Below, in pieces: positions 1 through 8,816 of a DNA stretch of 64,000 nt. The stretch is from Methylocystis sp. IM3 (lineage in GTDB: Bacteria > Pseudomonadota > Alphaproteobacteria > Rhizobiales > Beijerinckiaceae). The notes beneath the pieces were generated by a model. The model did no database searches. It worked only from the letters and a program-made list of their open reading frames with translations, and was not told the DNA's origin. Both the position numbers and the translations under genes were made by a program. The stretch is from assembly GCF_038070105.1 (NCBI RefSeq), contig NZ_JBBPBZ010000002.1, forward strand, positions 550,501-614,500, read 5' to 3'. Every line of letters begins with the position of its first letter. Position 1 is the stretch's first letter.

Positions 1-180
1 GGCCTGAACAGCCAGATCGAGCACCACATGTTCCCGACCATGGCGCGGCGCAATCTGCCCAAGATGCGCGAGGCGACCCGCAAGGCCATGACCGAATGCG
101 GCTACGTCTATGAGGAGCTGAAGAACGGCGACGCGATGCGCGCGGTTCTCCTGGCGCTGGGCGAGGCGGCGAAAGCCTGA
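1..180 (+). CDS. Fatty acid desaturase, C-terminal fragment
   Basis: The frame is open from the left edge and gives the last 59 residues of a protein ending in TGA. Residues 5-9 of the fragment read Q-I-E-H-H followed by MFP. This is the third histidine box of membrane di-iron fatty acid desaturases; the Gln variant is typical of front-end and linoleoyl-CoA-type enzymes. The box binds the di-iron centre at the cytoplasmic face of the membrane. The short tail with no further membrane segment fits the usual end of the family. The start and the other two histidine boxes lie outside the window. The family is fairly sure; the regiospecificity cannot be read from this piece. Confidence 0.8.
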   Translation, partial: GLNSQIEHHMFPTMARRNLPKMREATRKAMTECGYVYEELKNGDAMRAVLLALGEAAKA

Positions 181-203
181 AGGCTTCGGCCCTATTGAAT
201 GAA

Positions 204-230
204 GCGGCGCCGCCCAATGGGCGGCGCCGT
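204..230 (+). terminator. Hairpin terminator after the desaturase gene
   Basis: A perfect 11-bp inverted repeat (205-215 with 219-229) closes on an AAT loop. A G-T pair extends it, and a short T-rich tract (cgtttctt) follows. It sits 24 bases after the desaturase stop codon. The weak T-run makes its strength uncertain. Confidence 0.55.
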
Positions 231-279
231 CGTTTCTTGCCCGCGTTTCGCTTGCCGCGCGGTGTTTCGACGCATCGCC

Positions 280-307
280 TTGGACGCGGCTCGCCTTTAC
301 CGATAAA
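280..307 (+). promoter_or_regulatory. Possible sigma-70-type promoter for ftsH
   Basis: TTGGAC (280-285) and GATAAA (302-307) are separated by 16 bases and lie about 70 bases upstream of the ftsH start. This matches the housekeeping consensus reasonably well, but it is inferred by eye only. Confidence 0.35.
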
Positions 308-379
308 ACATTTGGAGCTGGGATTTGGAACGAAAGGGCGGCGCCCGCGACCGCAGCCTTTCCGCAAGAGGCGCCGGCG

Positions 380-2239
380 ATGGCTGTGGCGAACGAAAAG
401 AGGGGATGGCGCTTCGATTTCGGCTATTTCCTTCTGGCGGCGATCGCCATCCTCGTCTTTCAACAGGTCTGGGAGACCTATAGCGAGACCAACGTCGTTC
501 CCTACAGCGAATTTTACGACGATCTTCGCGAGGGCAAGCTCGCCGAGGTCCAGGTGGGCGACAAGGCGGTTCGCGCGACGCTGAAAAAGCCGCTGCCGGA
601 CGGCCGGAAGCAGATCGTCGCCGTCCGGGTCGATCCGAATTTCGCCCAGGAGCTCGAAGCGGCCAAGGTCAAATATTCGGGGGCGGCGGAGCAGGGCTGG
701 ATCTCGACGCTTCTGTCCTGGATCGTGCCGGCGGCCTTCTTCTTTTTCATCTGGAGCTATCTCGCGCGGCGCGTGGGGCAGGGGCTTGGCTCGGTCATGT
801 CGGTCGGGCAGAGCAAGGCCAAGATTTTCGTCGAGACCGACATCAAGGTCGGTTTCAAGGACGTGGCCGGCGTCGACGAAGCCAAGGAAGAGCTTCAGGA
901 AATCGTCGCCTTCCTGAAAGATCCCGTCACTTATGGGCGACTCGGCGCCCATGTGCCCAAGGGCATCCTGCTCGTCGGTCCCCCGGGGACCGGAAAGACC
1001 CTGCTGGCCCGCGCCGTCGCCGGGGAGGCGGGCGTTCCCTTTTTCTCCATCAATGGCTCGGAATTCGTGGAGATGTTCGTGGGCGTGGGCGCGGCGCGCG
1101 TACGCGATCTCTTCAACCAGGCCCGTGCGGCGGCCCCCTGCATCATCTTCATCGACGAACTCGACGCGCTCGGCCGCGCCAGGGGGATTTCCGGGCTGAG
1201 CGGCGGACATGACGAAAAGGAGCAGACGCTCAATCAGCTCCTCAGCGAACTCGACGGCTTCGACCCCACGGTTGGCGTCGTTCTGCTGGCTGCCACGAAC
1301 CGGCCCGAAGTGCTCGATCCGGCGCTGCTGCGCGCCGGGCGCTTCGATCGCCAGATCCCGGTGGACCGGCCCGACAAGAATGGTCGTCTCGCGATCCTCG
1401 GGGTGCATCTGACCAGAATCAAATTGGCGCCCGACGTCGATCCGGCGAAGATCGCAGCGATGACGCCGGGCTTCACGGGGGCGGACATCGCCAATCTCGT
1501 CAATGAGGCGGCGATGCTCGCGACGCGCCGAAAGGCCGACGCCGTGTCGTTCGAAGATTTTGCTTCGGCGATCGAGCGGGTCCTGGCGGGGCCAGAGAAA
1601 CGCCGGCGGATTCTCAATCCGCGCGAAAAACGCATCGTCGCTTACCATGAGATCGGCCACGCCATCGTCGCCATGGCCCTGCCGGACGTGGATCCGATCA
1701 AGAAGGTTTCAATCGTGCCGCGCGGGCTCGGCGCGCTCGGCTATACGATGCAGATGCCGACTGAGGACCGCTATCTCATGACGCGAACGGAGCTGATGCA
1801 CCGCATGTCAGTCCTTCTGGGAGGGCGGGCGGCGGAAATGCTGATATTCAAGGAAGCGACCACGGGCGCCGCCGACGATCTGCAGCGCGCGACCGAGATC
1901 GCGCGCGCCATGGTCACGCGATACGGCATGGAGCGCGACATCGGCCAGGCTTCCTTTGTCATGGAGCGTCCACGTTACCTCGATCTGCAGGGTCTGGGAC
2001 CGCAGAAATCCGAAATGAGCGACGAGACCAATGCGCGCATAGACTCGGCCATCAACGATCTCGTCGAACAGGCCTTTCGCCGCGCCACCGAAATATTGGC
2101 GGCCTGTTCGGCGGTGCATGTTGATTCCGCGGAGCGCCTGCTCGATCAGGAAACCTTCGGCGAGAGCGAACTCGCCGCGATCTGTGCGGCTGTCAGGCAA
2201 AGGATGCAAAGCCTTCCGGCCGCAAGGTCCGCGCCGTGA
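380..2239 (+). CDS. ftsH: ATP-dependent zinc metalloprotease FtsH
   Basis: A membrane-anchored AAA+ protease of 619 residues that extracts and degrades membrane and short-lived cytosolic proteins. Two membrane segments (about residues 14-30 and 113-133) flank a small periplasmic domain. The AAA domain follows with Walker A GPPGTGKT at 200-207, Walker [12 protein letters not shown], and an arginine-finger region around RAGRFDRQ. The zinc-protease domain has HEIGH at 423-427, with the third ligand expected in the [11 protein letters not shown] segment. The length is typical of the family. The C-terminus lacks the long Gly/Pro-rich tail of many alphaproteobacterial housekeeping FtsH proteins, so this may be a second paralogue (inference). 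It stands alone, with a possible promoter at 280-307. Confidence 0.95.
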   Translation: MAVANEKRGWRFDFGYFLLAAIAILVFQQVWETYSETNVVPYSEFYDDLREGKLAEVQVGDKAVRATLKKPLPDGRKQIVAVRVDPNFAQELEAAKVKYSGAAEQGWISTLLSWIVPAAFFFFIWSYLARRVGQGLGSVMSVGQSKAKIFVETDIKVGFKDVAGVDEAKEELQEIVAFLKDPVTYGRLGAHVPKGILLVGPPGTGKTLLARAVAGEAGVPFFSINGSEFVEMFVGVGAARVRDLFNQARAAAPCIIFIDELDALGRARGISGLSGGHDEKEQTLNQLLSELDGFDPTVGVVLLAATNRPEVLDPALLRAGRFDRQIPVDRPDKNGRLAILGVHLTRIKLAPDVDPAKIAAMTPGFTGADIANLVNEAAMLATRRKADAVSFEDFASAIERVLAGPEKRRRILNPREKRIVAYHEIGHAIVAMALPDVDPIKKVSIVPRGLGALGYTMQMPTEDRYLMTRTELMHRMSVLLGGRAAEMLIFKEATTGAADDLQRATEIARAMVTRYGMERDIGQASFVMERPRYLDLQGLGPQKSEMSDETNARIDSAINDLVEQAFRRATEILAACSAVHVDSAERLLDQETFGESELAAICAAVRQRMQSLPAARSAP

Positions 2240-2284
2240 CGACGCAGGCGCGCGCCTCGGCCCAATCCCTTTGCAGGAAACCTG

Positions 2285-2305
2285 CGCCCGCGGCGATTGC
2301 GGGCG
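2285..2305 (+). terminator. Weak hairpin downstream of ftsH
   Basis: A 7-bp GC-rich stem (2285-2291 with 2299-2305) lies about 45 bases after the ftsH stop. No T-run follows, so it may only slow or Rho-terminate transcripts. Confidence 0.25.
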
Positions 2306-2392
2306 TCAAGCGGATTCTTCTCAGATCAGAATTGAAACCAACGCTCTTCGCAGGCGTTGAGGCGTCACCTTGGAATAACGCAGGAGCGAGCC

Positions 2393-2854
2393 ATGGTGAA
2401 GCTACCCGAATTCAACCGCCACATGGTGGGCGTTTCGGCGATCGCGCTGGCGCTGCTTGGCCTGGGTTATATGGCCAATATGGCGGGCGACCATCGTCGG
2501 ATCGCAAGGCTCCCTGACGAAGCCGTCAGAGTGGCCACACCCGAGCCCGAAACATCCTCCAACGAAAGCTTCCTCTCCATGCTGCGGCGGACGCCGCCAA
2601 ACGCCTTTGGCTCCGCCTCTCCCGGCCAGAGCTCGGGCGAGGCGGCCACGTCTGGCGAGGAGCCAAAAGGTTCGACAGCGGCGAACTCGAAAAACTGGAC
2701 GACGGACGACTGGCGGATCGCCGCGGACGCTGTTGCGCTGGCGCGCTCGAGCTCACGCGATCAGCCCGCGAACAGACAGGCGGCGAACGCGCCCGCTTCG
2801 GGGATTGTCTGGCGGCCTCCGCAAGAAATCGCCGGCCGCAACGCCGCCCGCTGA
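2393..2854 (+). CDS. Hypothetical membrane-anchored protein
   Basis: A protein of 153 residues that I do not recognise. An N-terminal hydrophobic segment (about residues 12-30) is followed by a soluble, Ser/Ala/Glu-rich and probably disordered tail, which suggests a single-pass protein with its C-terminus outside the cytoplasm. The ATG at 2393 is preferred over an in-frame TTG at 2357 because AGGAGCG lies just upstream of it. No catalytic motif is visible. It lies 154 bases after ftsH with a weak hairpin between, so co-transcription is uncertain. Confidence 0.55.
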   Translation: MVKLPEFNRHMVGVSAIALALLGLGYMANMAGDHRRIARLPDEAVRVATPEPETSSNESFLSMLRRTPPNAFGSASPGQSSGEAATSGEEPKGSTAANSKNWTTDDWRIAADAVALARSSSRDQPANRQAANAPASGIVWRPPQEIAGRNAAR

Positions 2855-3189
2855 AGGCGGCGTCGCGCCCCTATCCCCCGCCGCCGCCCGTGCGTCATGA
2901 TCCGCTTCTCCCGACGACGCGCGGCCGAACGTCCGTCGGGCGATGCGGCGTCATTTGGAAACAGCGGCGGGGCCTTTTTCCGCGAATGTTACATGCCCAG
3001 TGTGACTGGATCGGCGGTGGATCTTCTGCGGCCGGTCTTTGGGGAGGTCTCGTGAGCGATCCGAATAGCCCCTAACTGGCGTTGAACCACGAGCAGGAGG
3101 TCGGCCTGGAGCGGAAGGTTTAGCGGCGTAGCTCGAATTGAACGGCCCGAACCAGGGGCTCGATCCCAGCACGCCGCGTTCCTCTTCGG
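2855..3189. other. Gap without a convincing gene
   Basis: Short frames here have no ribosome-binding site and low-complexity translations. A hairpin (2841-2848 with 2856-2863) overlaps the end of the preceding gene and could act as a weak terminator. Nothing else was recognised. Confidence 0.4.
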
Positions 3190-3669
3190 TCACTCGAGTT
3201 TGATTACGACCGCTTCCGCGCCGCCACTCAACTGAAGCCCTTCTCGCGTTCCTTGAAGCTTGAGATAGACGCCCTTGGGGTTGCGCAACCAGAATCGGCC
3301 TTTGCCCATGTCGCCGATGGCCCAGCCAGTTCGGATTTCGCCATAGGGACCCTCGAAGTCCGCGAGATTGGTCAGGCCATAGACATCTCCAGAGGCGCTG
3401 AGGCGCGACGCGCCAATGCCGCCGACTCCCAAGCCGCCCATCTTGAACTTGTAGGTCTTGCCGCGGAACTGAAGCGTTCCGCCTCCAAGAGCGCCGGAGC
3501 CCATGAAGGCAATCTGCACCTGTTCAATGTTCACGCGCCCGGTGGGCAAATCCTTGGGTTCCTCTTGTGCGACAGCCCCGCCAGTCGCTGACAGCATAAA
3601 AGCCACCAAAAACGCCGCAGCTTTTGTGGCTTGAGTCGTTGCCGGGAGGCGTCTGGCTGCGTCTTTCAT
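3190..3669 (-). CDS. Hypothetical secreted protein
   Basis: A protein of 159 residues with a clear signal peptide: MKDAARR start, a hydrophobic stretch, then an Ala-x-Ala-type site near AVAQ. The mature part is rich in Gly with alternating hydrophobic residues and several GGLGVGG-like stretches, suggesting a beta-rich periplasmic or outer-membrane-associated domain. I do not recognise the family. The ATG at 3669 is chosen because the signal peptide begins there; an earlier in-frame start at 3699 would add ten residues ahead of it. It is isolated, convergent with the preceding gene. Confidence 0.7.
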   Translation of the reverse strand: MKDAARRLPATTQATKAAAFLVAFMLSATGGAVAQEEPKDLPTGRVNIEQVQIAFMGSGALGGGTLQFRGKTYKFKMGGLGVGGIGASRLSASGDVYGLTNLADFEGPYGEIRTGWAIGDMGKGRFWLRNPKGVYLKLQGTREGLQLSGGAEAVVIKLE

Positions 3670-3977
3670 GGTGAAAAAATACCCCCTTGGAATGAGCAAC
3701 GAATCGCCGCCGCCCGAGAATCTTGCCAGGATTACAAAGGCCTTGGTCTAGGTCAATTTCTGCTTGTTGTAGGGGCTATTGCTCGCCGCGGATTTGGCCG
3801 GCTTCGGGCCTGCCGCTCCGTCCTGATTGCTCAAGAGGCGGCGAGTCGGTCGAGACCATAGCCTCGCCGCGATTCAGACAAACGACGCGCCTGATCACGA
3901 GCCGCCTCGACCCCATAAGGGAGGAGCCCCCCTTGGTCGGCGCTCCCTAAAAGGGCCTTCTCCATCGATTTCGGAAG
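3670..3977. other. Upstream region of the secreted protein, no gene seen
   Basis: Contains the presumed leftward promoter of the 3190-3669 gene. Overlapping frames in several phases are unconvincing, with no ribosome-binding sites or recognisable domains. Confidence 0.4.
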
Positions 3978-4067
3978 TGGCGGAGAGGGAGGGATTCGAA
4001 CCCCCGATACAGTTGCCCGTATGCCGCATTTCGAGTGCGGTGCTTTCAACCACTCAGCCACCTCTCC
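3978..4067 (-). tRNA. tRNA-Ser (CGA anticodon)
   Basis: On the minus strand, acceptor strands GGAGAGG (4067-4061) and CCTCTCC (3988-3982) pair fully. The D arm, a long class II variable arm and the T-loop TTCGAAT are all present. The anticodon stem CCGCA/TGCGG carries loop CTCGAAA, giving anticodon CGA for UCG codons. The discriminator is G and CCA is encoded (3978-3980). Confidence 0.95.
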
Positions 4068-4273
4068 GCGGCCCGGGATCCGGCCTTTGAACGGCCAAAC
4101 CAGTGTGGTGAGCGGCCAATAGCATGGGGCGCCCCCCTGATCAAGCTCCCCCAGCCGAGCGGCTGCGTGAGTTTCTCGCAGACATGAAGATTTCACACCG
4201 CGGCGCCGCTTTTTGGGAGGATCTGCAATCTGCATTTGCGTTCTCGGCCGCCATGAATATAGTGCGCGCCATT

Positions 4274-4363
4274 GGAGGGGTGGCCGAGTGGTTGAAGGCG
4301 CACGCCTGGAAAGTGTGTATACGGGAAACCGTATCGCGGGTTCGAATCCCGCCCCCTCCGCCA
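4274..4363 (+). tRNA. tRNA-Ser (GGA anticodon)
   Basis: Acceptor strands GGAGGGG (4274-4280) and CCCCTCC (4353-4359) pair. The anticodon stem CACGC/GTGTG has loop CTGGAAA, giving anticodon GGA for UCC/UCU codons. A long variable arm, the TTCGAAT T-loop, discriminator G and an encoded CCA (4361-4363) are present. It is read opposite to the other serine tRNA 206 bases away. Confidence 0.95.
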
Positions 4364-5155
4364 GCCAAGCAGAAGCGAACTCCAGGGACCGCCTGATCTG
4401 CGGCGGAAACCTTTCATATTCCCGAAGGGTTTGCGGTTTCGCACCGAACCTCTGAGACTGGTGGGCCGAGCCGAAATCGGTCTCTTTCGTCTCATTCCGG
4501 GCGAACCTCACTCGCTTTGGTTCTGTCGGGAGGGGCGCTTGTTCTCAACTCCCTGCAAACTCTGAGTAAAAGTCTCGTTTAAGTTGCTCCGCCCTGCAAC
4601 GGCTTAAAAGCGAATCGCTATCTCGTTGGCGCGGCCTTGCTCACGCCCCATAATGTGCCTTGCCAATTGGAGACCTCGCGCTCCTTGCCGCAAGCATGAC
4701 GGCGCCAAGTAACAAGGCCAGTCTTCGTCATGCCGATATCGACGGCGCTATACTTGGGATTGCGGCAGTCTAAACAGGTCGGCAGAGGGGCATTCAGCCG
4801 GCCAATTTGGATTAGAGGCCTAGAGCGACCGAGGCCGCCGAGAAGCCTTGCGCCCGATGGCCTTGCTATTGGCGATTGCGCCTTTGGCGTTCCAAGTAGA
4901 GATCACATGCATCGATCAGCGCCCGCTGCCACTCCGCGACCCGCGGAGCCCACACTTCTCATCAACGGGCATTCCGCTCAACGGGCTGGACTTCGTGATT
5001 CCAAAAGGGGACGGCGCCATGTTCGCGCTGGCCGAAATGCTGTGGCCTAAACTAATCGCAGGTCATGCAATCTCACTTGCGGAAGAGCAAATCACTTCTC
5101 AACTGCGGCCGCTCAAGTGTAAGTTTTGCGCCGCAAAGAGGACGGAGAATCAAAC
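4364..5155. other. Long gap with no confident gene
   Basis: About 790 bases follow the tRNA without a well-supported gene. The longest plausible frame (4848-5171, plus strand, 107 codons) starts with a short hydrophobic stretch. It has no clear ribosome-binding site, runs past the start of the next gene, and resembles nothing I know. The region looks less GC-rich than its neighbours and could be decayed coding DNA or hold an untranslated RNA; neither can be shown by eye. Confidence 0.4.
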
Positions 5156-5374
5156 ATGCGCAGAGTTTTAATGATGATCGGCGCGGCGGCCTTGCTCGCC
5201 ATGGCCAACTCGACAGCCAATGCATGGGTCGCAGGGCCGGGCGTGGGGGTTGGCCGTCCGGGCGTCAGGGGGTTCGGAGGCGTCGGTGGCCCGGGGAGAG
5301 TTGGCCTTGGGGTCGGGCGGCCGGGGCGGCCTACGCCTTACCGCCCCTTTACGGGGCGCGTTCCGGTGCGCTGA
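5156..5374 (+). CDS. Small Gly/Pro-rich secreted protein
   Basis: A 72-residue protein. The first 23 residues form a clear signal peptide ending Ala-Asn-Ala before Trp. The mature 49 residues are almost only Gly, Val, Pro and Arg in repeats such as GVGRPG and GGVGGPG, so the exported product is basic and probably unstructured. The ATG at 5156 is chosen over 5126 because it begins the signal peptide and has GGAG upstream. Such proteins are common and uncharacterised in Hyphomicrobiales. Function unknown. Confidence 0.6.
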   Translation: MRRVLMMIGAAALLAMANSTANAWVAGPGVGVGRPGVRGFGGVGGPGRVGLGVGRPGRPTPYRPFTGRVPVR

Positions 5375-5482
5375 CGAAATTTAACAAGACAGGAGGCCGC
5401 CAGATTTTCTGACGGCCTTCCCACACTGCGCCTTGCTTGGGTTTGGAGGGAGCGACGGCGCAGCCGATCCCTGCTCCTCTTA

Positions 5483-5752
5483 TTAATAGCCACAGCCGTC
5501 ATAACCGTAGCGGGGCTGGTCGTAGCCATAGCCGGGACGGTCATAGTCACCACGATCATAGTGCGGCTGGCTGGCCATGGCTCCAACCATCGCGCCGACA
5601 GCCATGCCCGCAATCGCAGCGCCGGCGACCGCGCCCGCATCCGGGCCCGAGCGACGATAGTACCCGCCCGCCGAAGCCGGCGTCGCCGCGATCATGCTCG
5701 CAAGGCCCAGAACGATGACCGAACAGGTGATGATCTTGCTTGCGGTCTTCAT
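5483..5752 (-). CDS. Glycine-zipper secreted protein
   Basis: An 89-residue protein with an N-terminal signal peptide (MKTASK start, cleavage near PASA-GG). A Gly/Ala-rich helix (AGAVAGAAIAGMAVGAMVGA) follows, typical of glycine-zipper motifs that insert in or associate with membranes. The tail is rich in Tyr, Asp, Gly and Pro (repeated GYGYD-type units) and ends with a single Cys. The ATG at 5752 is preferred over a start four codons earlier because it begins the signal peptide. Probably an envelope protein; function unknown. Confidence 0.65.
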   Translation of the reverse strand: MKTASKIITCSVIVLGLASMIAATPASAGGYYRRSGPDAGAVAGAAIAGMAVGAMVGAMASQPHYDRGDYDRPGYGYDQPRYGYDGCGY

Positions 5753-5855
5753 GGCTCCCTCCAAGAAACTGCTTTGTCGATGAAAGCAACCTAGAGGAGG
5801 CGTGGGCGCCCCACCGTGCGGGAGCGCACATCGCGGCGTGCATGCGCCGATTGGA

Positions 5856-7340
5856 CTAAGGATAGCGTCTTTCCGTCGCGTCTTCGGGACCCGATACGCC
5901 GATCCATTTGTCTTTGACCTGGCTGAAATGTTTGTTCGGCTCGTAAGGCGTCACTTCCAGATCCAGCATGTCGATGGAGAGGCTCCCCATCGCCGACAGC
6001 ACGGCGTAACTGCCAACGACCACGTCGCGCTGCGATGTGATGAGATTGACGCGAGTGTTCAATAATGTCTGTTGGGCGTTGAGGACGTCGAGCGTCGTGC
6101 GCTGCCCGAAAGCGGCCTCGTCGCGAACGCCGCGCAAAGCAATCTCCGCCGCCTTGACTGCATTCTGGTTGAAAGTAACCGACGCCCGGGCTGTCGAGAA
6201 TTGACTGAACGCCTGAACAACGGCCGCACGCACGGCATTGCGCTGCACGGTTGCGTGGATGCGCGCCTGACCGAGTTGCTCCTTGGCCTGCCGGATGAAT
6301 GAATATTCGGAACCGCCCTGATAGAGCGGCACGTTCAGCTGCGCCATGAGTTGCGCGCCGAACTGGCGCGTGTGCGGATAGCCGAAATAGGAGTCATATT
6401 GCTGAATGACCTGGGCGCCGACGCTGGCAGTCGGCATAAGCTGACTTTCGGCAACGCCAACCGCCGCCTCTGCCGCTGCAACCTGGTGCCCGGACTCGAT
6501 GATGGACGGATGCTCGGCAAAGGCGCGCGCAATCGCATCCTCACGGCTCTGGGGAAGAAGATGCGCAAGCGATGGCGGGGGGTCGAGCCTTTTTGGCTCT
6601 TCGCCGACGATCTGCTGATAGATCGCGGCGCTGTTCTGGAGGGCGCCTTCTGCGGCGGCGTAATCTGCCTGAGCTTGCGCAAGCGCGGCGTTCGCCTGCG
6701 CCACATCCGTCCGTGTCACCTCACCGAACAGCTGACGGTCCTTGGTCACGCGCAACTGTTCCTGCAAAACCTCGATATTCTTCTTTCTCAGTCCCAGCAC
6801 GGCGGTGTCGCGCAGCACATTCATATAGGCGGTCGCGCCCTTTTCGAGCGTCTGCTGCTCTGTTTGTCGAAGCGCCTGTCGGGAGGCCTCGACCATGGAT
6901 TCAGCCTGAGACATTGCGTTTTTCGTCTTCCAGCCGTCGAAGACAGGTTGTTGCAGATTGAATGTGCCCGTTCGCGGCAGGCCGGAGTATTCGTCCGTCT
7001 GAAAGACTCTAGCGCTGAACTGATTGATGCCGGCGGGCGCCTTGATATAGGTCCGCTGCGGTCCGCCGTTGAACGAGAGACTTGCCTTGGGTTTCAGCCC
7101 TGCGGCCGCCTTCGGGACTTCCTCGTCGCGAACGCGCACGACAGCCCGTTGCTCATCCAATTCAGGATTATTCACATATACCTTGGCCAATGCGCCGCGA
7201 ATTGTTTCGGCCTCCGACCGAGAGGGTTGGCAAACAAGCGGCGCAAGCGCAACCATGCAGCAGACGAGGCGCAACCGTCGGCGAAAAGCCTGCCCCGTCC
7301 TGCCCGCTCCATCTGGTTGGCTTTGCGTCTCGGCCAGCAT
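5856..7340 (-). CDS. TolC-family outer-membrane channel of type I secretion
   Basis: A 494-residue outer-membrane efflux protein, the exit duct of a type I secretion system. It has an N-terminal basic/hydrophobic export signal and two repeats of the TolC helical and strand pattern. Typical segments are NPELDEQRA near the start, NLQQPVFDGWKT in the first half, and the second-half LYQGGSEYSFIRQAKEQLGQAR region. It is the last gene of a three-gene leftward operon; its start at 7340 directly abuts the stop of the adaptor gene (7341). Partners are the HlyD and ABC proteins upstream, and the likely cargo is the RTX proteins encoded divergently. Confidence 0.9.
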   Translation of the reverse strand: MLAETQSQPDGAGRTGQAFRRRLRLVCCMVALAPLVCQPSRSEAETIRGALAKVYVNNPELDEQRAVVRVRDEEVPKAAAGLKPKASLSFNGGPQRTYIKAPAGINQFSARVFQTDEYSGLPRTGTFNLQQPVFDGWKTKNAMSQAESMVEASRQALRQTEQQTLEKGATAYMNVLRDTAVLGLRKKNIEVLQEQLRVTKDRQLFGEVTRTDVAQANAALAQAQADYAAAEGALQNSAAIYQQIVGEEPKRLDPPPSLAHLLPQSREDAIARAFAEHPSIIESGHQVAAAEAAVGVAESQLMPTASVGAQVIQQYDSYFGYPHTRQFGAQLMAQLNVPLYQGGSEYSFIRQAKEQLGQARIHATVQRNAVRAAVVQAFSQFSTARASVTFNQNAVKAAEIALRGVRDEAAFGQRTTLDVLNAQQTLLNTRVNLITSQRDVVVGSYAVLSAMGSLSIDMLDLEVTPYEPNKHFSQVKDKWIGVSGPEDATERRYP

Positions 7341-8816
7341 CTAGCGCTCTTTCATCGCTCTCGAGGTCGTTTCGACCAATGGCGACAAGAGATATTCGAT
7401 GATGCGTCGCTTGCCGGTCTTGATTTCGACCGTCACCGCCATGCCAGGCGTTAGCGGCACATCGACGCCGTCGATGCCAATGGATGTCTTGCCGAGCTTC
7501 AAGGTCACCGGAAACACGAGATTCTGAATCCTCTGCGCGCCGACGAACATTCCTGATTTCTGTGACCTCGCGGGATTGCCTTCGGCCATTTGCGCTTCCG
7601 GATCCGGTATGGCGTCGCGACCGACTCTCGTGACCTGCGCATCCACCGTCCCGAATTTCGTGAAGGGAAAGGCCTCGATCTTCACGATCGCCGGCTGACC
7701 GTTCTTGATGAAACCGATGTCCTTGTTTTGGGCGTAACTCTCGACCTCGAGCCCCCCATCATCCGGCACGATGCGCATCAACTCTTCGCCAGACTGCACG
7801 ACCTGGTTGCGCGTCGTCACGGTCAGACCCAAAACCGTGCCAGCGATCGGACTCGTCAGAACCATGCGCGCGGTCCTGACCCGCGCCTTGCTCAGTTTTT
7901 GTTCGAGATCGTCGATTTGCCGCTCGGCTTCATTGGCCTTCGCTTCATTCTCCGCCAGAAAAGCGTCGATCGTCTTCTGCCTTTCGCTGGCGAGGACGCG
8001 AAGCCCTTCGTTGGCTTCCACGAGCTGGCCTTTCTGCATCGCCAGCGTCGTTTGCTGCGACTGCAGGGACTCCATGGCGTCGATGACCGCGGCCTTCGGC
8101 GTGGATCCTCTGGCGAGCAGCGCCGAACGCAGATCCACGCGCTGCTTCAATGTTTCGACGAGCTGCTCCTCCGAGACGATCATCGCCTCGAGACGGGCGA
8201 TCTCCCCTTTCTTTTGAGCGACCTGGGCGTCGATATTCCTGACGATGCTTTCAAGCTGCTGAAGATCGGCCTTCATGACCCGCTCTTCACGCTCTCTGAT
8301 TTTGCCAGTGATATGGCTCGGCCAGCTGATGGCGGGCGCGCTGGCCTCGGTATCCTTCAGCATGTCCTTTTTGACGATGTCCAGCACTGCGCTGCGCCGA
8401 AGCTTCTCCGCCTGAAAAGACTCGAGCGCGCTTTTCGAGGCCGTTTCGTCCGCAACCGCCTCGGTTTTGTCGAGCTCGATGAGAACGTCATTTGCTTTGA
8501 CGCGCTGCCCATTCTCGACTTTCACATCGACAACCCTGCCGGGCTCGAAGGGCTGAATCGTCTTGACGCGTCCCGTCGGCTGGAGCTTCCCCTGCGCGAG
8601 GGCGATGATGTCGATCTGTCCGAAATAACTCCACAGCAACGCAAAAACCGCGAGAACGCAAATCACCCAGATCAAAACGACCTGAACAGGCGAGGGCGGG
8701 GTCTCGAGAATCGAAATTGCCGCCGGCAGAAATTCCTGATCGTCACGCGCACGCTTCGCGAAGACGAGGCTCTTGATTCTGTCGGAGACGGACAGGGACA
8801 TGCGGCCAATCTGCAT
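7341..8816 (-). CDS. HlyD-family membrane fusion protein (type I secretion adaptor)
   Basis: A 491-residue periplasmic adaptor linking the inner-membrane ABC exporter to TolC. One transmembrane segment lies near residues 45-65, followed by a biotinyl-lipoyl half-motif, a long coiled coil (about residues 140-330) and a beta-barrel end near the C-terminus. The ATG at 8816 is chosen because it overlaps the exporter stop as TGATG; an upstream extension to 8948 would run deep into the exporter gene. Tight coupling on both sides shows a single operon. Confidence 0.9.
   Translation of the reverse strand: MQIGRMSLSVSDRIKSLVFAKRARDDQEFLPAAISILETPPSPVQVVLIWVICVLAVFALLWSYFGQIDIIALAQGKLQPTGRVKTIQPFEPGRVVDVKVENGQRVKANDVLIELDKTEAVADETASKSALESFQAEKLRRSAVLDIVKKDMLKDTEASAPAISWPSHITGKIREREERVMKADLQQLESIVRNIDAQVAQKKGEIARLEAMIVSEEQLVETLKQRVDLRSALLARGSTPKAAVIDAMESLQSQQTTLAMQKGQLVEANEGLRVLASERQKTIDAFLAENEAKANEAERQIDDLEQKLSKARVRTARMVLTSPIAGTVLGLTVTTRNQVVQSGEELMRIVPDDGGLEVESYAQNKDIGFIKNGQPAIVKIEAFPFTKFGTVDAQVTRVGRDAIPDPEAQMAEGNPARSQKSGMFVGAQRIQNLVFPVTLKLGKTSIGIDGVDVPLTPGMAVTVEIKTGKRRIIEYLLSPLVETTSRAMKER

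Noticed and set aside
4848..5171. 107-codon frame in the tRNA-side gap
   Set aside because: No ribosome-binding site or recognisable fold, and it overlaps the start of the better-supported gene at 5156.
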